Below the pieces are notes generated by a model. That model saw only the letters and a program-made list of their open reading frames with translations, searched no databases and was not told the DNA's origin. Below, in pieces: positions 10,329 to 19,485 of a DNA stretch of 64,000 nt (positions within the stretch are counted from its first letter, which is position 1; the number at the start of each line of letters is the position of its first letter). The stretch spans positions 30,466 through 94,465 of the forward strand of contig CAMOER010000008.1 of NCBI GenBank assembly GCA_946612455.1. Direction: 5' to 3'. The position numbers and the translations under genes were made by a program. The stretch comes from UBA3305 sp002373555 (GTDB lineage: Bacteria > Bacillota > Clostridia > Lachnospirales > Lachnospiraceae).

Positions 10329-13161
10329 AGATATCCTGGAAATCATCATTTATCACCTGAAACGGATTGCCGGATCGAGACTGCTCCCGATCAGCATTCT
10401 GTTTTTTGTCATGTTCAGCGTCCTGACTGTCCGGCTCTTCCAGCTCCAGATCCTGGAAGGCGAAGAAGCGCAGGAGCAGTATACGCAGACCACCAAGAAG
10501 ACGATCAGCGTCGCCAGTACCAGAGGCAATATTTATGACCGGAACGGAGAGCTGCTGGCCTACAACAAGCTCGTCTATGCCGTTACGGTAACGGACAACG
10601 GCGATTACAGGAACGGTTACGAAAAGAACGTCATGCTCATCAGACTGCTGGATATCCTGCGGTCACACAATGAGTCGATCCTTTCCTATGTGCCGATCAT
10701 TCGTACGCCGGAAGGAAAATACAGCTTTACGACGGAGGGTAAATCCAGGCTCCGTTTTCTGAGGGATATGTACGGCCTGCCTACCACGGATGATTTCTCC
10801 GACGAAAAGCCTTCGGATATCACCGCGGAAGAGGCTGTCGATTACATGAAGGAAAGATACGGCGTCGGTAAGTATTCCTCTGCAGAAGGGGATACCTATG
10901 AGATCTCCGACGAATACGCTTTCTATATCGTCAACATCCGCTATGCGATGTCGCTGAACAGCTACCAGAAATATGTACCGACCACGGTCGCGCAGGATAT
11001 CACCACGGAGACCATGCAGGACATTCTGGAGCATTCCACCCAGATGCTCGGTGTGGCTGTGGAAGACTATTCTGTGAGGGAATATCCAGACAGCGTTTGC
11101 TTCTCTCATATCATCGGCTATACGGGCAAGGCTTCCGCGGAAGAGATCGACGTGCTCAATGAAGAGGGCGGCGATTATGCGAACGGCGATGTTATCGGCA
11201 AGACCGGCATAGAGAATTTTGCGGAACACCAGCTGCAGGGCATCAAGGGTGAACGCGTCATGTATGTGGACAGCGTCGGCCATGTACAGTCCATTGAAAG
11301 CGAGACGCCTTCGCAGACCGGCTGCGACGTGTATCTGACGATCGACGCGAACCTGCAGAAGGGCCTGTATCATCTGATCGAGCAGAACCTGGCCGGCATC
11401 ATTCTCGATAAACTTGAACCCGGCGACGTGACGATCCTTCCGACCATGAAGAGCTCGGAAAGAAAGATCAGTATCAAGGATATCTATTTCCAGATGATCA
11501 ACAATAATGTGCTGGACTTCCGGTCATTCTCCGCAGAGGATGCCACTCCTGCGGAAGCCAGGATCTATTCGGCATTTGCTTCCGAGCTGGAAACGGTCGT
11601 ACAGGAGATGCGCAGCGAACTCACATCGTCTTCGCCGGTCCCCTATAACAAGCTCTCCGAGGATATGCAGGCGTATATGACGTACGCCCATACGGCGATG
11701 GAATACAGCGGACTGCTTCTGGAAGACAGGATCGACCCGGCGGATGAGGTCTATCTGGCATACCACAAGGATGAGACGATGAGCCTGGCGGAATTCCTGA
11801 AGTATGCCATCTCGAAGTCCTGGATCGATGTGACGAAGCTCGGCCTTTCAGACCGCTATGCAAGTGCGGACGATACCTATAATGCACTGGTGGAAAAAAC
11901 GCTGGAGCTTCTGATGACAGACCGGGATTTCAGCAAGCGCATCTACCAGATCCTCGTGGATTCCGGACGGATCGCTCCCTGCGATATCTGCCTTGCACTG
12001 TTTGATCAGGGCGTGCTTGCAGAGGATCCGGAAAGCTATGCACAGCTGCAGAGCGGCGACGGAAGCACAGCCTACAAATTCATGCGCGAGAAGATCCGGA
12101 AGCTGGAGATCACCCCCGCCCAGATGGCGCTCGATCCCTGCACCGGTGCGGTCACGATCGTGGATACGGATTCCGGAGAAGTTCTGGCAATGGTCTCTTA
12201 TCCGGGATATGACAACAACAGGATCTCGGATCCGGCCTACTATTTCGCGCTGTCAGAGGATCTTTCGCATCCGCTGTACAGCTCGGCGACACAGACGAGA
12301 ACCGCACCCGGTTCGTCCTTCAAGCTCGTTTCTACGATGGCCGGCATGGAAGAGGGCGTGATCACGGCAAATACTTCCATCGACTGTGAAGGTATTTTTG
12401 AAAAGCAGGGCCTGCACCTGAAGTGTACGGGAACGCACGGCAGCATCAGTACGATCGAAGCCATCCAGAAATCCTGCAACTCCTTCTTCTCCGAAGTCGG
12501 TTACCGGCTGAGCTGTGATGAATCCGATACGTATATCGAATCCAAGGGCGTCAATATGATCCAGAAGTATGCCTCAATGGTCGGCCTGAACGAGAAGACC
12601 GGCGTTGAGGTAGCGGAATCGGAGCCCAAGGTATCGGATACGGCGCCTGTGCCGTCTGCGATCGGTCAGGGTACCCATAACTATTCGAACGTACAGCTGG
12701 CAAGATACGCGACGGTTATGGCGACAAGCGGTACGGTTTACAATTTCACGCTCCTTGACAGGATTACCGATATCAACGGAAAAACGACAGAGGAATTCGC
12801 ACCGGAGGTCATCAACCAGATCAATATCGCCTCTGAAACCTGGAATACGATCCACACCGGTATGGCGAGAGTGGTCCGGTATGAACACGAAGAGGAATTC
12901 CTGCAGGAACTGAATATCGCCGGAAAGACCGGTACGGCTGAGGAAAACAAGATGCGTCCGAACCATGCAACATTCGTCGGCTATGCGCCTTTTGATGACC
13001 CGCAGTATGCGATCGCAGCTACGATCCCCAACGGTTTCTCGTCGACGTATTCCTGCAGACTTGCCAATTCTTCCATGGAATACGTATTCGGCAAGAATAC
13101 GTTGGAGAACATCCTCGAATCCGGTGCCGCGATCTTCCAGGGATCCATCTCGGATGAGTAA
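10321..13161 (+). CDS. mrdA: Penicillin-binding protein 2 (elongasome transpeptidase) with long insertion
   Basis: Class B PBP that cross-links lateral-wall peptidoglycan together with RodA. It has one N-terminal membrane segment, a dimerisation domain (RGNIYDRNGELLAYNK) and the transpeptidase motifs SSFK (SxxK), SCN (SxN) and KTGTAEE (KTG). Unusually, about 240 residues (roughly 360-600), helical and Glu/Asp-rich, are inserted between the TIDANLQK strand and the DPCTGAV strand of the transpeptidase domain, giving some 946 residues instead of about 650. The start is uncertain: TTG 10321 has GAGGAG 11 nt upstream; GTG 10309 and ATG 10279, which lie further inside mreD, are alternatives. Confidence 0.93.
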   Translation: MFRDILEIIIYHLKRIAGSRLLPISILFFVMFSVLTVRLFQLQILEGEEAQEQYTQTTKKTISVASTRGNIYDRNGELLAYNKLVYAVTVTDNGDYRNGYEKNVMLIRLLDILRSHNESILSYVPIIRTPEGKYSFTTEGKSRLRFLRDMYGLPTTDDFSDEKPSDITAEEAVDYMKERYGVGKYSSAEGDTYEISDEYAFYIVNIRYAMSLNSYQKYVPTTVAQDITTETMQDILEHSTQMLGVAVEDYSVREYPDSVCFSHIIGYTGKASAEEIDVLNEEGGDYANGDVIGKTGIENFAEHQLQGIKGERVMYVDSVGHVQSIESETPSQTGCDVYLTIDANLQKGLYHLIEQNLAGIILDKLEPGDVTILPTMKSSERKISIKDIYFQMINNNVLDFRSFSAEDATPAEARIYSAFASELETVVQEMRSELTSSSPVPYNKLSEDMQAYMTYAHTAMEYSGLLLEDRIDPADEVYLAYHKDETMSLAEFLKYAISKSWIDVTKLGLSDRYASADDTYNALVEKTLELLMTDRDFSKRIYQILVDSGRIAPCDICLALFDQGVLAEDPESYAQLQSGDGSTAYKFMREKIRKLEITPAQMALDPCTGAVTIVDTDSGEVLAMVSYPGYDNNRISDPAYYFALSEDLSHPLYSSATQTRTAPGSSFKLVSTMAGMEEGVITANTSIDCEGIFEKQGLHLKCTGTHGSISTIEAIQKSCNSFFSEVGYRLSCDESDTYIESKGVNMIQKYASMVGLNEKTGVEVAESEPKVSDTAPVPSAIGQGTHNYSNVQLARYATVMATSGTVYNFTLLDRITDINGKTTEEFAPEVINQINIASETWNTIHTGMARVVRYEHEEEFLQELNIAGKTGTAEENKMRPNHATFVGYAPFDDPQYAIAATIPNGFSSTYSCRLANSSMEYVFGKNTLENILESGAAIFQGSISDE

Positions 13162-13196
13162 CACGGTTCCTCTGTAAGCAGAAGATAGGGAAAGAA

Positions 13197-14351
13197 ATGT
13201 TTGCTTTTGAAAAATACAAAAGAAGAAACATCAATTATCAGATCATCCTGTGTGTCCTTGCGCTGTCCGTGATCGGTGCGCTGATCCTGCACAGTGCCAT
13301 GGCCAATGATATTGACCGCGACGCCGCCATGATGAAGCAGATCATGGGCCTCACGGCCGGCTTTGTGATCATGGCGTTCCTCATGATCGTGGACTATCAT
13401 TTCGTGCTGAAATTCGCACCGCTGATCATGCTGGTGAATGTCGTTCTGCTGGGACTCGTTCTGACCAGTCTCGGCGCTACGGTAAACGGCGCGACCAGAT
13501 GGCTGGATTTCGGCATCCGTATCCAGCCGTCGGAGTTTGCCAAGATCTTCCTGATCCTGATGCTCGCCTGGTTCTACGGTAAAAATGAATTCCGGATCAA
13601 CCGGGTATGGGTGGTCTTTCTTGGGATCCTGTTTTACGGCATTACCGCCGCCCTGATCCTTGCAGAGCCGGATCTTTCCACGACGCTTGTCGTGACATTC
13701 ATCTTCATTGCCGTCGTCTATGCTTCCAGGATCAGCTATAAATGGATTCTGGCTGCCATTCTGATCCTGATCCCGCTCATGCTGATCGGTTATTATGTGA
13801 TCATGCGCTATCAGGATTATCTGATCAACGAGCTGCATATCTATCAGGTGAAACGTGTGCTGGACTTCATCTATCCGGACAGAGCCGGCGCGACAAGCGG
13901 AAACACACAGCAGGATAACTCGATCCTTGCGATCGCTTCCGGGCAGCTCTTCGGCAAAGGCCTGAACAACACCAGTTTCGAATCTGTCAAGAACGGCAAC
14001 TTCCTGGCGGAGGAAAACAGTGATTTCATCTTCGCCGTTGTGGGAGAGGAGCTCGGCTTTGTCGGATGCCTCATTATCATCGCGCTCATCGTCGTACTGG
14101 TTTTCATGTGCATCAGAACGGCTTCCAAGGCCCCGGATATGAGCGGCCGGCTGATCTGTGTGGGCGTTGCCTCACTGATCGCCTTCCAGTCGTTCGTAAA
14201 CATCGGCGTTTCGATCAAGCTCCTGCCGAATACGGGACTTCCGCTGCCGTTCTTCTCAGCCGGCATCAGTTCCCTGTGGTGCTTCTTTATGGGCGTCGGC
14301 CTGGTGCTGAATGTGGCGCTGCAGAAGAAAGAAGACCTGAACGCATGGTAA
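13197..14351 (+). CDS. rodA: Rod shape-determining protein RodA (SEDS glycosyltransferase)
   Basis: Polytopic SEDS-family peptidoglycan polymerase that works with the PBP2 encoded just upstream. Conserved segments include NGATRWLDFG, QPSEFAKI and the late VGEELGF and LPLPFFSAGISSL-type motif (here GLPLPFFSAG). The length (384 residues) and about ten membrane segments fit. It follows the PBP2 gene by 35 nt with AGGGAAAG before the ATG. A short AT-rich hairpin (14358-14377) follows and may attenuate transcription. Confidence 0.95.
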   Translation: MFAFEKYKRRNINYQIILCVLALSVIGALILHSAMANDIDRDAAMMKQIMGLTAGFVIMAFLMIVDYHFVLKFAPLIMLVNVVLLGLVLTSLGATVNGATRWLDFGIRIQPSEFAKIFLILMLAWFYGKNEFRINRVWVVFLGILFYGITAALILAEPDLSTTLVVTFIFIAVVYASRISYKWILAAILILIPLMLIGYYVIMRYQDYLINELHIYQVKRVLDFIYPDRAGATSGNTQQDNSILAIASGQLFGKGLNNTSFESVKNGNFLAEENSDFIFAVVGEELGFVGCLIIIALIVVLVFMCIRTASKAPDMSGRLICVGVASLIAFQSFVNIGVSIKLLPNTGLPLPFFSAGISSLWCFFMGVGLVLNVALQKKEDLNAW

Positions 14352-14385
14352 TATAGGCAAAATTATCAGTAATTTTGAAAATTGC

Positions 14386-14414
14386 TTGTACTTTTTTCCG
14401 ATTTCGGATATACT
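14386..14414 (+). promoter_or_regulatory. Predicted sigma-A promoter for the P-loop gene
   Basis: TTGTAC at 14386-14391 and TATACT at 14409-14414 are separated by 17 nt, about 92 nt upstream of the ATG at 14506. The downstream leader has no other obvious signal. Confidence 0.55.
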
Positions 14415-14505
14415 GTATTCAGCAGTTCACCGAACGGAACGTCTCGGTGAGGATAAGGTTATTTATCGTCCGGGAAGACGAAATACATTCAAGGAGGATA
14501 ACATT

Positions 14506-14925
14506 ATGGTTCAGATCATTTCGGGTAACCGGGGAAAGGGCAAGACACGCTATCTGCTGGAGAAAGTCAATTCAGCAATCAAAGAGGCGCACGGCTCTAT
14601 CTGTTACCTTGATAAGAACACCAAGCACATGTTCGAACTTAACAACAAAATCCGTCTGATAGACGTTTCTTCATATCCGATTCATTCGTACGAGGGTTTC
14701 CTCGGATTTGTCTGCGGCATCATCTCACAGGATCATGATCTCGAGCAGATGTATCTCGACAGCTTTTTAAAGATCGCCCATGTAAGCGACGAGGATATCG
14801 AGAAGGTCATCAAGGATCTGATCTACATCGGCGAGAAGTTCGATGTCGTATTTGTCCTCAGTATCTCCAGAGATAATGAGCATCTTCCCGAGATCGCAAA
14901 GGAAAAGACGATCATTGCTCTGTAA
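14506..14925 (+). CDS. Small P-loop protein of unknown function
   Basis: A 139-residue soluble protein with an N-terminal Walker A motif GNRGKGKT (residues about 7-14) and a hydrophobic strand FDVVFVLSIS that could be the Walker B strand but lacks an obvious acidic residue at its end. No other domain is recognisable and it is too short for a full AAA or GTPase fold. AAGGAGG at 14491-14497 fixes ATG 14506 rather than an upstream in-frame ATG. It has its own promoter and lies between the rodA operon and the HlyD-like/sepF genes, so a role in the cell envelope or division is plausible from context only. Confidence 0.8.
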   Translation: MVQIISGNRGKGKTRYLLEKVNSAIKEAHGSICYLDKNTKHMFELNNKIRLIDVSSYPIHSYEGFLGFVCGIISQDHDLEQMYLDSFLKIAHVSDEDIEKVIKDLIYIGEKFDVVFVLSISRDNEHLPEIAKEKTIIAL

Positions 14926-15011
14926 GTCACTGCAAAGTACAGGATACCAGATGCAGAAAAGCTCCGTGCGGGCTTTTCTGCATTTTTGAAGAATAAAGAA
15001 AGGAGGGCGTC

Positions 15012-16430
15012 ATGAAGAAAAACAGAAGAAACATCATCAGCTACAGCGGACGGATCCATCTGAATATCGGCATGATCGTCTTCCTGGTGTTCTTTATTTA
15101 TATCGTGATCAATCTCGTATTGTATGCGGTCCGGCCCAGGATCCAGGTCTATGAGGTGAACTCTGAAAGTTCCGTCATGCAGGATACGACCTATACCGCG
15201 CTGATCTTAAGAGACGAGCATGTGGTCAACGCGCCTGCGTCCGGGTATGTCAATGTCTATGTCCGAGAAGGGACGCGTGCTTCCATGGGCGAATATGTGT
15301 GTCTGCTGGATTCGAACGGCCAGTATACACAGATGCTCTCGAAGCAGACCAATACGGAAAGCACTTTGACATCTGCCCAGCTGATTTCCCTGAAGAACAG
15401 GCTGGTCACCTTTTCCACAGCTTATGATCCTGCCAGATTCCAGGATGTCTACAGTGAGAAATTCGGCCTGCAGAACCAGCTCTTAAGCTTCATGAGCCAG
15501 GACAGTCTGAATGAGATCGCGGAGCTTGGTGTCGATACGCAGTATCTTACGCTGGTGCCTTCCGAGGCGAGCGGTGTGGTGGAATACTATACCGACGGCA
15601 TGGAGACACTGACAGAAGAGAATATGACTGCCGATTCCTTCCGGACATCCAATGCGCAGCGAAATTCGCTGACTTCCGGAAATATGGTGTCTTCCGGTGA
15701 TCCCGTCTTCAAGACGATCAGCAGTGAGAACTGGACCGTTTATCTGCCGCTCAACACGGAAGACCAGGCGGCGCTGACGGACCAGACCAGCATCCGTCTT
15801 TTCTTTACCGATATCAACATGGAACTTCCGGCAAGATTTTCGCTCGTCACGCTTTCCGACGGGACGGTCGTCGGAAAATGCGAGATAAAGGATTATATGA
15901 TCCAGCTTGCGGATAAGCGGTTCACTACCGTGTCGATCCGGAGAGCCGGCAGCAACGGATCATCGGTCACCGGACTGAAGATCCCCAGGTCGGCAATCGT
16001 AACGGAAGAATTCTATGTCGTGCCGGTATCCTATGCCGGCCTTGGCGGCAACGACGGATCCCAGGGATTCTACCTGCAGGGAGAAGACGGCCAGGTAACA
16101 TTCTCCAGTGCAGAGATCTGCGGCCGGAATGATGATTTCTACTATATCCGGTCGGAAGAGATTACCGAAGGAAGCGTACTGGTCAAGCCTGAAGGCGGTG
16201 AGAACGGCGAACCCGGCGAGAACGCACCGACTTATACCGTCAGTGCGGAAGCCACGCTGCAGGGCGTCATGAACATCAATAAAGGCTATGCGCAGTTCCG
16301 CCAGATCACGATCCTGAATGAGAGCAGTGATTATGTGATCATCCGCAACGGACAGCCGTACGGCCTCACGATCTATGACCATATCCTTCTGAACGGAAAT
16401 ATGGCGAAAGACGGCGAGATCATCTACTGA
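15012..16430 (+). CDS. HlyD-family periplasmic-adaptor-like membrane protein
   Basis: A 472-residue protein with one N-terminal membrane segment (residues about 18-40, preceded by a Lys/Arg-rich start) and an extracytoplasmic part. It contains a biotinyl/lipoyl-like region (VNAPASGYVNVYVREGTRASMGEYV), which is typical of HlyD adaptors. No partner ABC transporter or outer component is nearby. The strong ribosome site AAGGAGGGCG precedes ATG 15012. The position before sepF suggests a division or envelope role and not classical secretion; this is inference. Confidence 0.75.
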   Translation: MKKNRRNIISYSGRIHLNIGMIVFLVFFIYIVINLVLYAVRPRIQVYEVNSESSVMQDTTYTALILRDEHVVNAPASGYVNVYVREGTRASMGEYVCLLDSNGQYTQMLSKQTNTESTLTSAQLISLKNRLVTFSTAYDPARFQDVYSEKFGLQNQLLSFMSQDSLNEIAELGVDTQYLTLVPSEASGVVEYYTDGMETLTEENMTADSFRTSNAQRNSLTSGNMVSSGDPVFKTISSENWTVYLPLNTEDQAALTDQTSIRLFFTDINMELPARFSLVTLSDGTVVGKCEIKDYMIQLADKRFTTVSIRRAGSNGSSVTGLKIPRSAIVTEEFYVVPVSYAGLGGNDGSQGFYLQGEDGQVTFSSAEICGRNDDFYYIRSEEITEGSVLVKPEGGENGEPGENAPTYTVSAEATLQGVMNINKGYAQFRQITILNESSDYVIIRNGQPYGLTIYDHILLNGNMAKDGEIIY

Positions 16431-16466
16431 TTTGCGGCTTCCCATTGAGAAAATTGTCTGTTTTGG

Positions 16467-16495
16467 TTGACAATTGATGAAAAAACCATGATAAT
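16467..16495 (+). promoter_or_regulatory. Predicted promoter of sepF
   Basis: TTGACA at 16467-16472 and GATAAT at 16490-16495 with 17-nt spacing, 59 nt before the sepF ATG. Confidence 0.6.
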
Positions 16496-16554
16496 AGAAA
16501 CGATGCAGGAATGCATCTTCTGACTTAATTATTTTGACTAGGAGAGTGCGGATT

Positions 16555-17079
16555 ATGGCGAATTTTATCGACCGTTTCTTAAATTCCATGAAGCTTTATG
16601 ATGATGACGATGAATATGATGATGAAGAGGAATTTGAAGAGAAGGAAGAACCCGCTCCCCGCAGGTCTTTCCGCAAGAGCGCACCGAAGGAAGAGAAGCC
16701 TGTAAGGCAGGCGGAGCCCGAGAAGCCGGCACGTACGGCTCCGAGACGCCCCACCAGAGACAATATCGTGCCGATGAAGAATACCGGCGGCATGGAAGTC
16801 TGCATGGTCAAGCCGGCTGCGCTGGATGACGCCAGAGAGATCTGTGACATTCTTCTTTCCGGCCGCGCTGTCGTGATCAATATGGAGGGCGTGCATGTCG
16901 ATCTTGCACAGCGGATCGTGGACTTCACGTCCGGTTCCTGCTATTCGATCAACGGCAATCTGCAGAAGATCTCCAAATATATCTTTATCGTAACACCGCA
17001 GTCCATCGGCCTCTCCGGTGATTTTGCCGATGTGATCGAAGGCAGTCAGGATCTTTCCACGCTGAGCCTGAATTCCTGA
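16555..17079 (+). CDS. sepF: Cell division protein SepF
   Basis: Membrane-associated FtsZ tether. The N-terminal MANFIDRFLNSMKL resembles the amphipathic membrane-binding helix of SepF. It is followed by a very acidic Asp/Glu stretch and a Pro/Arg-rich linker to about residue 75. The C-terminal globular domain has the family pattern (VCMVKPAALDDAREI, LLSGRAVVINMEGV, QRIVDFTSGSCYSINGNL). ATG 16555 has GGAGAG upstream; an earlier in-frame ATG has no ribosome site. A terminator follows directly. Confidence 0.95.
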   Translation: MANFIDRFLNSMKLYDDDDEYDDEEEFEEKEEPAPRRSFRKSAPKEEKPVRQAEPEKPARTAPRRPTRDNIVPMKNTGGMEVCMVKPAALDDAREICDILLSGRAVVINMEGVHVDLAQRIVDFTSGSCYSINGNLQKISKYIFIVTPQSIGLSGDFADVIEGSQDLSTLSLNS

Positions 17080-17103
17080 CTTACGAAATCAGATAAGACC
17101 CCA

Positions 17104-17139
17104 CGCCATCGTTCATATACTGCGATGGCGTTTTTTCTT
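17104..17139 (+). terminator. Rho-independent terminator after sepF
   Basis: An 8-bp perfect stem (17104-17111 with 17123-17130) is followed by TTTTTTCTTT. Confidence 0.85.
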
Positions 17140-17165
17140 TGAACAGGCAGAATGTGAGGTCACGG

Positions 17166-17663
17166 ATGAAAAAACATGCTTCCTATATACTGTTATCAGC
17201 GCTCTGCTCGGTCCTGCTGATCCTGGCTGACCGTGTTACGAAAGCAGCAGCCGTCCGGCATCTGAAGGACCAGGAGCCGATCCGGCTGATCCGCGGCGTA
17301 CTTGAATTAAAATATCTGGAGAATCACGGCGCCGCCTTCGGCATGCTGCAGAATAAGCAGACGCTGTTCTTTATTCTTACAGTTGCTGTTCTCGGACTGA
17401 TCCTGTTCTTTTTCCTGTTCCGGATCCCGCAGGGACGCAAATACATGCCGCTGAATATTATGTGCATTCTTCTGTTCTCCGGTGCGATCGGCAATTTTAT
17501 CGACCGGATCACCCAGTCGTATGTGGTTGATTTCATCTATTTTTCTCTGATCGATTTTCCGATCTTTAATGTTGCCGACTGTTATGTATCCGTATCCGCA
17601 GTTCTGCTGTTCGTACTCATCCTCTTTTTTTATAAAGAAGAGGATCTGAAAGGCATCTTATGA
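17166..17663 (+). CDS. lspA: Lipoprotein signal peptidase LspA
   Basis: Aspartyl protease that cleaves prolipoproteins after diacylglyceryl transfer. Four membrane segments and both catalytic blocks are present: GNFIDR and FNVADCYV supply the two aspartates. ATG 17166 has GAGG six bases upstream and gives the usual size (165 residues); a TTG at 17139 would begin inside the preceding terminator. The stop overlaps the rluD-type gene (ATGA), an order seen in many Firmicutes. Confidence 0.96.
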   Translation: MKKHASYILLSALCSVLLILADRVTKAAAVRHLKDQEPIRLIRGVLELKYLENHGAAFGMLQNKQTLFFILTVAVLGLILFFFLFRIPQGRKYMPLNIMCILLFSGAIGNFIDRITQSYVVDFIYFSLIDFPIFNVADCYVSVSAVLLFVLILFFYKEEDLKGIL

Positions 17664-18568
17664 GTGAAGAGATCAGGATCATCGTGGATGATGAGCATAC
17701 GGGAGAGAGACTGGATCTGTATCTCTCTCATTTTCTGGACGGTTATTCACGCTCCTTCCTGCAGAAACGGATCACGGAAGGGAGCGTGCTTTTTAACGGG
17801 AAGACCGTGAAGGCAAAGCAGCCGGTCCGTCCGGGGGATGAGATCCTGCTGACGATCCCGGAACCTGCGCCGGCCACGGCCGTTCCCGAGAATATCCCGC
17901 TCGAGATCCTGTATGAAGACGAGGATCTTCTTTTTGTGAACAAACCGAAGGGCATGGTGGTCCATCCGGCCCCCGGACATGAAACGGGGACGCTTGTGAA
18001 TGCGCTTGTTTACTATCTGGGTGAAAATCTGTCCTCGATCGGCGGTGTGCTGCGTCCGGGCATTGTCCACCGGATCGACATGGATACGAGCGGTGTACTT
18101 GTCATTGCGAAGAATGATCAGGCGCACAGGCATGTTGCGGAGCAGCTGGCCGTGCACAGCATAAAGCGAAGATACCGGGCGATCGTGCACGGAAGGATCG
18201 AAGAGGAAGCAGGCACGATTAACAAGCCGATCGGACGGTCCCGGACCAACAGGCTGAAGATGGCCGTACAGCCGGACGGGAAACGCGCTGTAACGCATTT
18301 TAAGGTGCTGCAGAGGTTCCAGGCGTATACTTATATAGAATGCAGCCTGGAGACCGGCAGAACGCATCAGATTCGCGTACACATGACATCCGAAGGCCAT
18401 CCTCTTTTGGGGGATACGGTGTACGGCAACCGGCCGGATAAATTTAAACTGCAGGGACAGACGCTCCATGCACTTTCTCTGGGGCTTGTTCATCCGCGGA
18501 CCGGTGAGTGGATCGAGGTCACTTCAGAGATCCCAGCTTACATGCAGCATCTTTTGGATATCTTATGA
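17660..18568 (+). CDS. rluD: RluA/RluD-family pseudouridine synthase
   Basis: Converts specific uridines of 23S rRNA (or tRNA) to pseudouridine. An S4-like RNA-binding domain lies at residues about 12-75 and the catalytic motif HRIDMDTSG (catalytic Asp) near 135. The later RTHQIRVHM motif is diagnostic of the RluA/C/D family. It overlaps lspA by 4 nt, as in B. subtilis lspA-ylyB. The exact target uridine cannot be told from sequence. Confidence 0.93.
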   Translation: MSEEIRIIVDDEHTGERLDLYLSHFLDGYSRSFLQKRITEGSVLFNGKTVKAKQPVRPGDEILLTIPEPAPATAVPENIPLEILYEDEDLLFVNKPKGMVVHPAPGHETGTLVNALVYYLGENLSSIGGVLRPGIVHRIDMDTSGVLVIAKNDQAHRHVAEQLAVHSIKRRYRAIVHGRIEEEAGTINKPIGRSRTNRLKMAVQPDGKRAVTHFKVLQRFQAYTYIECSLETGRTHQIRVHMTSEGHPLLGDTVYGNRPDKFKLQGQTLHALSLGLVHPRTGEWIEVTSEIPAYMQHLLDIL

Positions 18569-18609
18569 ACGTAATACGCAAAAAATATACTCAATTGTGT
18601 AAATTATTC

Positions 18610-18638
18610 TTGCTTTTTCCATTGAAACGTCGTATATT
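18610..18638 (+). promoter_or_regulatory. Predicted promoter for the cytidylate-kinase-like gene
   Basis: TTGCTT at 18610-18615 and TATATT at 18633-18638, 17-nt spacing, with an AT-rich upstream region; about 54 nt before ATG 18692. Confidence 0.5.
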
Positions 18639-18691
18639 ATAGAAAAGTAACAATTTGAGCAATTTCATGACATTCAAGGAAGGGAACTCTT

Positions 18692-19330
18692 ATGAATAAA
18701 ATCGTAACGATCGGCAGACAGTTCGGCAGCGGCGGCTATACTATCGCAAAGATGCTTGCGGAACGTCTTAATGTCACCTGCTATGACAAGGAACTCCTGA
18801 GCCTGGCGGCAAAGGAGAGCGGACTGGCGGCGGAGGTCGTCGAGACCCATGACGAGAAGCCCATCAACAGCTTCTTTTATTCATTGGTTGTGGACAATTC
18901 CGTGAGCCGCGGGATCAACAATTATGTCGACCTGCCGCTGAACCAGAGGGTATTCCTGGCGCAGTTTGAGACGATCCAGAATATCGCGAAGAGGGAATCC
19001 TGTGTCATCGTGGGACGCTGTGCCGACTATGCGCTGGCGGATTTCCCGGATGTCACGAACATTTTCATCTGTGCGAATCTGGCGGACAGAGTGAAGCGGA
19101 TCTCCAAAAGATTCGATGTGTCTGCGGACAAGGCCATGGAAATGATCACCAAGAACGACAAGAAGAGATCCAGCTATTACAATTATTATTCGGACAAGAA
19201 ATGGGGCGTTGCGAACACCTATGATCTGACGCTGAACAGTTCCTGCCTTTCGCCTGAAAGCGCTGTTGAACTGATCCTCGGTTTCCTGAAAGCGAGAGAT
19301 GAAAAACGCGACAGCATTCTGCATGTCTGA
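18692..19330 (+). CDS. Cytidylate kinase-like family protein
   Basis: A 212-residue P-loop kinase-like protein beginning MNKIVTIGRQFGSGG, in which the GRQFGSGGYTIA segment replaces a classical Walker A, followed by VIVGRCADY and a C-terminal region (KKRSSYYNYYSDKKWG) typical of the cytidylate-kinase-like family (AAA_26/Cytidylate_kin2). The substrate is unproven and it is not the housekeeping Cmk. It is a single-gene unit with its own promoter and a very strong bidirectional terminator. Confidence 0.85.
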   Translation: MNKIVTIGRQFGSGGYTIAKMLAERLNVTCYDKELLSLAAKESGLAAEVVETHDEKPINSFFYSLVVDNSVSRGINNYVDLPLNQRVFLAQFETIQNIAKRESCVIVGRCADYALADFPDVTNIFICANLADRVKRISKRFDVSADKAMEMITKNDKKRSSYYNYYSDKKWGVANTYDLTLNSSCLSPESAVELILGFLKARDEKRDSILHV

Positions 19331-19341
19331 TGTAAAAACCT

Positions 19342-19389
19342 GTATTAAAATACACGCCTGCCGGCTGCGGCAGGCGTGTATTTTAATAC
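19342..19389. terminator. Bidirectional terminator, 22-bp perfect stem
   Basis: 19342-19363 and 19368-19389 are perfect reverse complements around the 4-nt loop GCTG. The stem ends in A/T-rich ends that supply a U-run on either strand. It separates the kinase-like gene from the LexA-controlled gene. Confidence 0.85.
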
Positions 19390-19395
19390 GAAAAT

Positions 19396-19476
19396 CGAAA
19401 ATATGTTCGAAAATGCGGTTGACAAACGTATGTTCGGGTGCTATATTGTAATCACAGCACACAGAACAAATGTTCG
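19396..19476 (+). promoter_or_regulatory. SOS promoter with three LexA boxes
   Basis: Three 14-mers each one mismatch from the Firmicute LexA box CGAACN4GTTCG: 19396-19409 (CGAAAATATGTTCG), 19423-19436 (CAAACGTATGTTCG) and 19463-19476 (AGAACAAATGTTCG). The promoter TTGACA (19419-19424) and TATATT (19442-19447) has a perfect 17-nt spacer. Box 2 overlaps the end of the -35 element and fills most of the spacer, and box 3 abuts the ribosome site, so tight repression is expected. Confidence 0.9.
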
Positions 19477-19485
19477 GAGGAGAAT

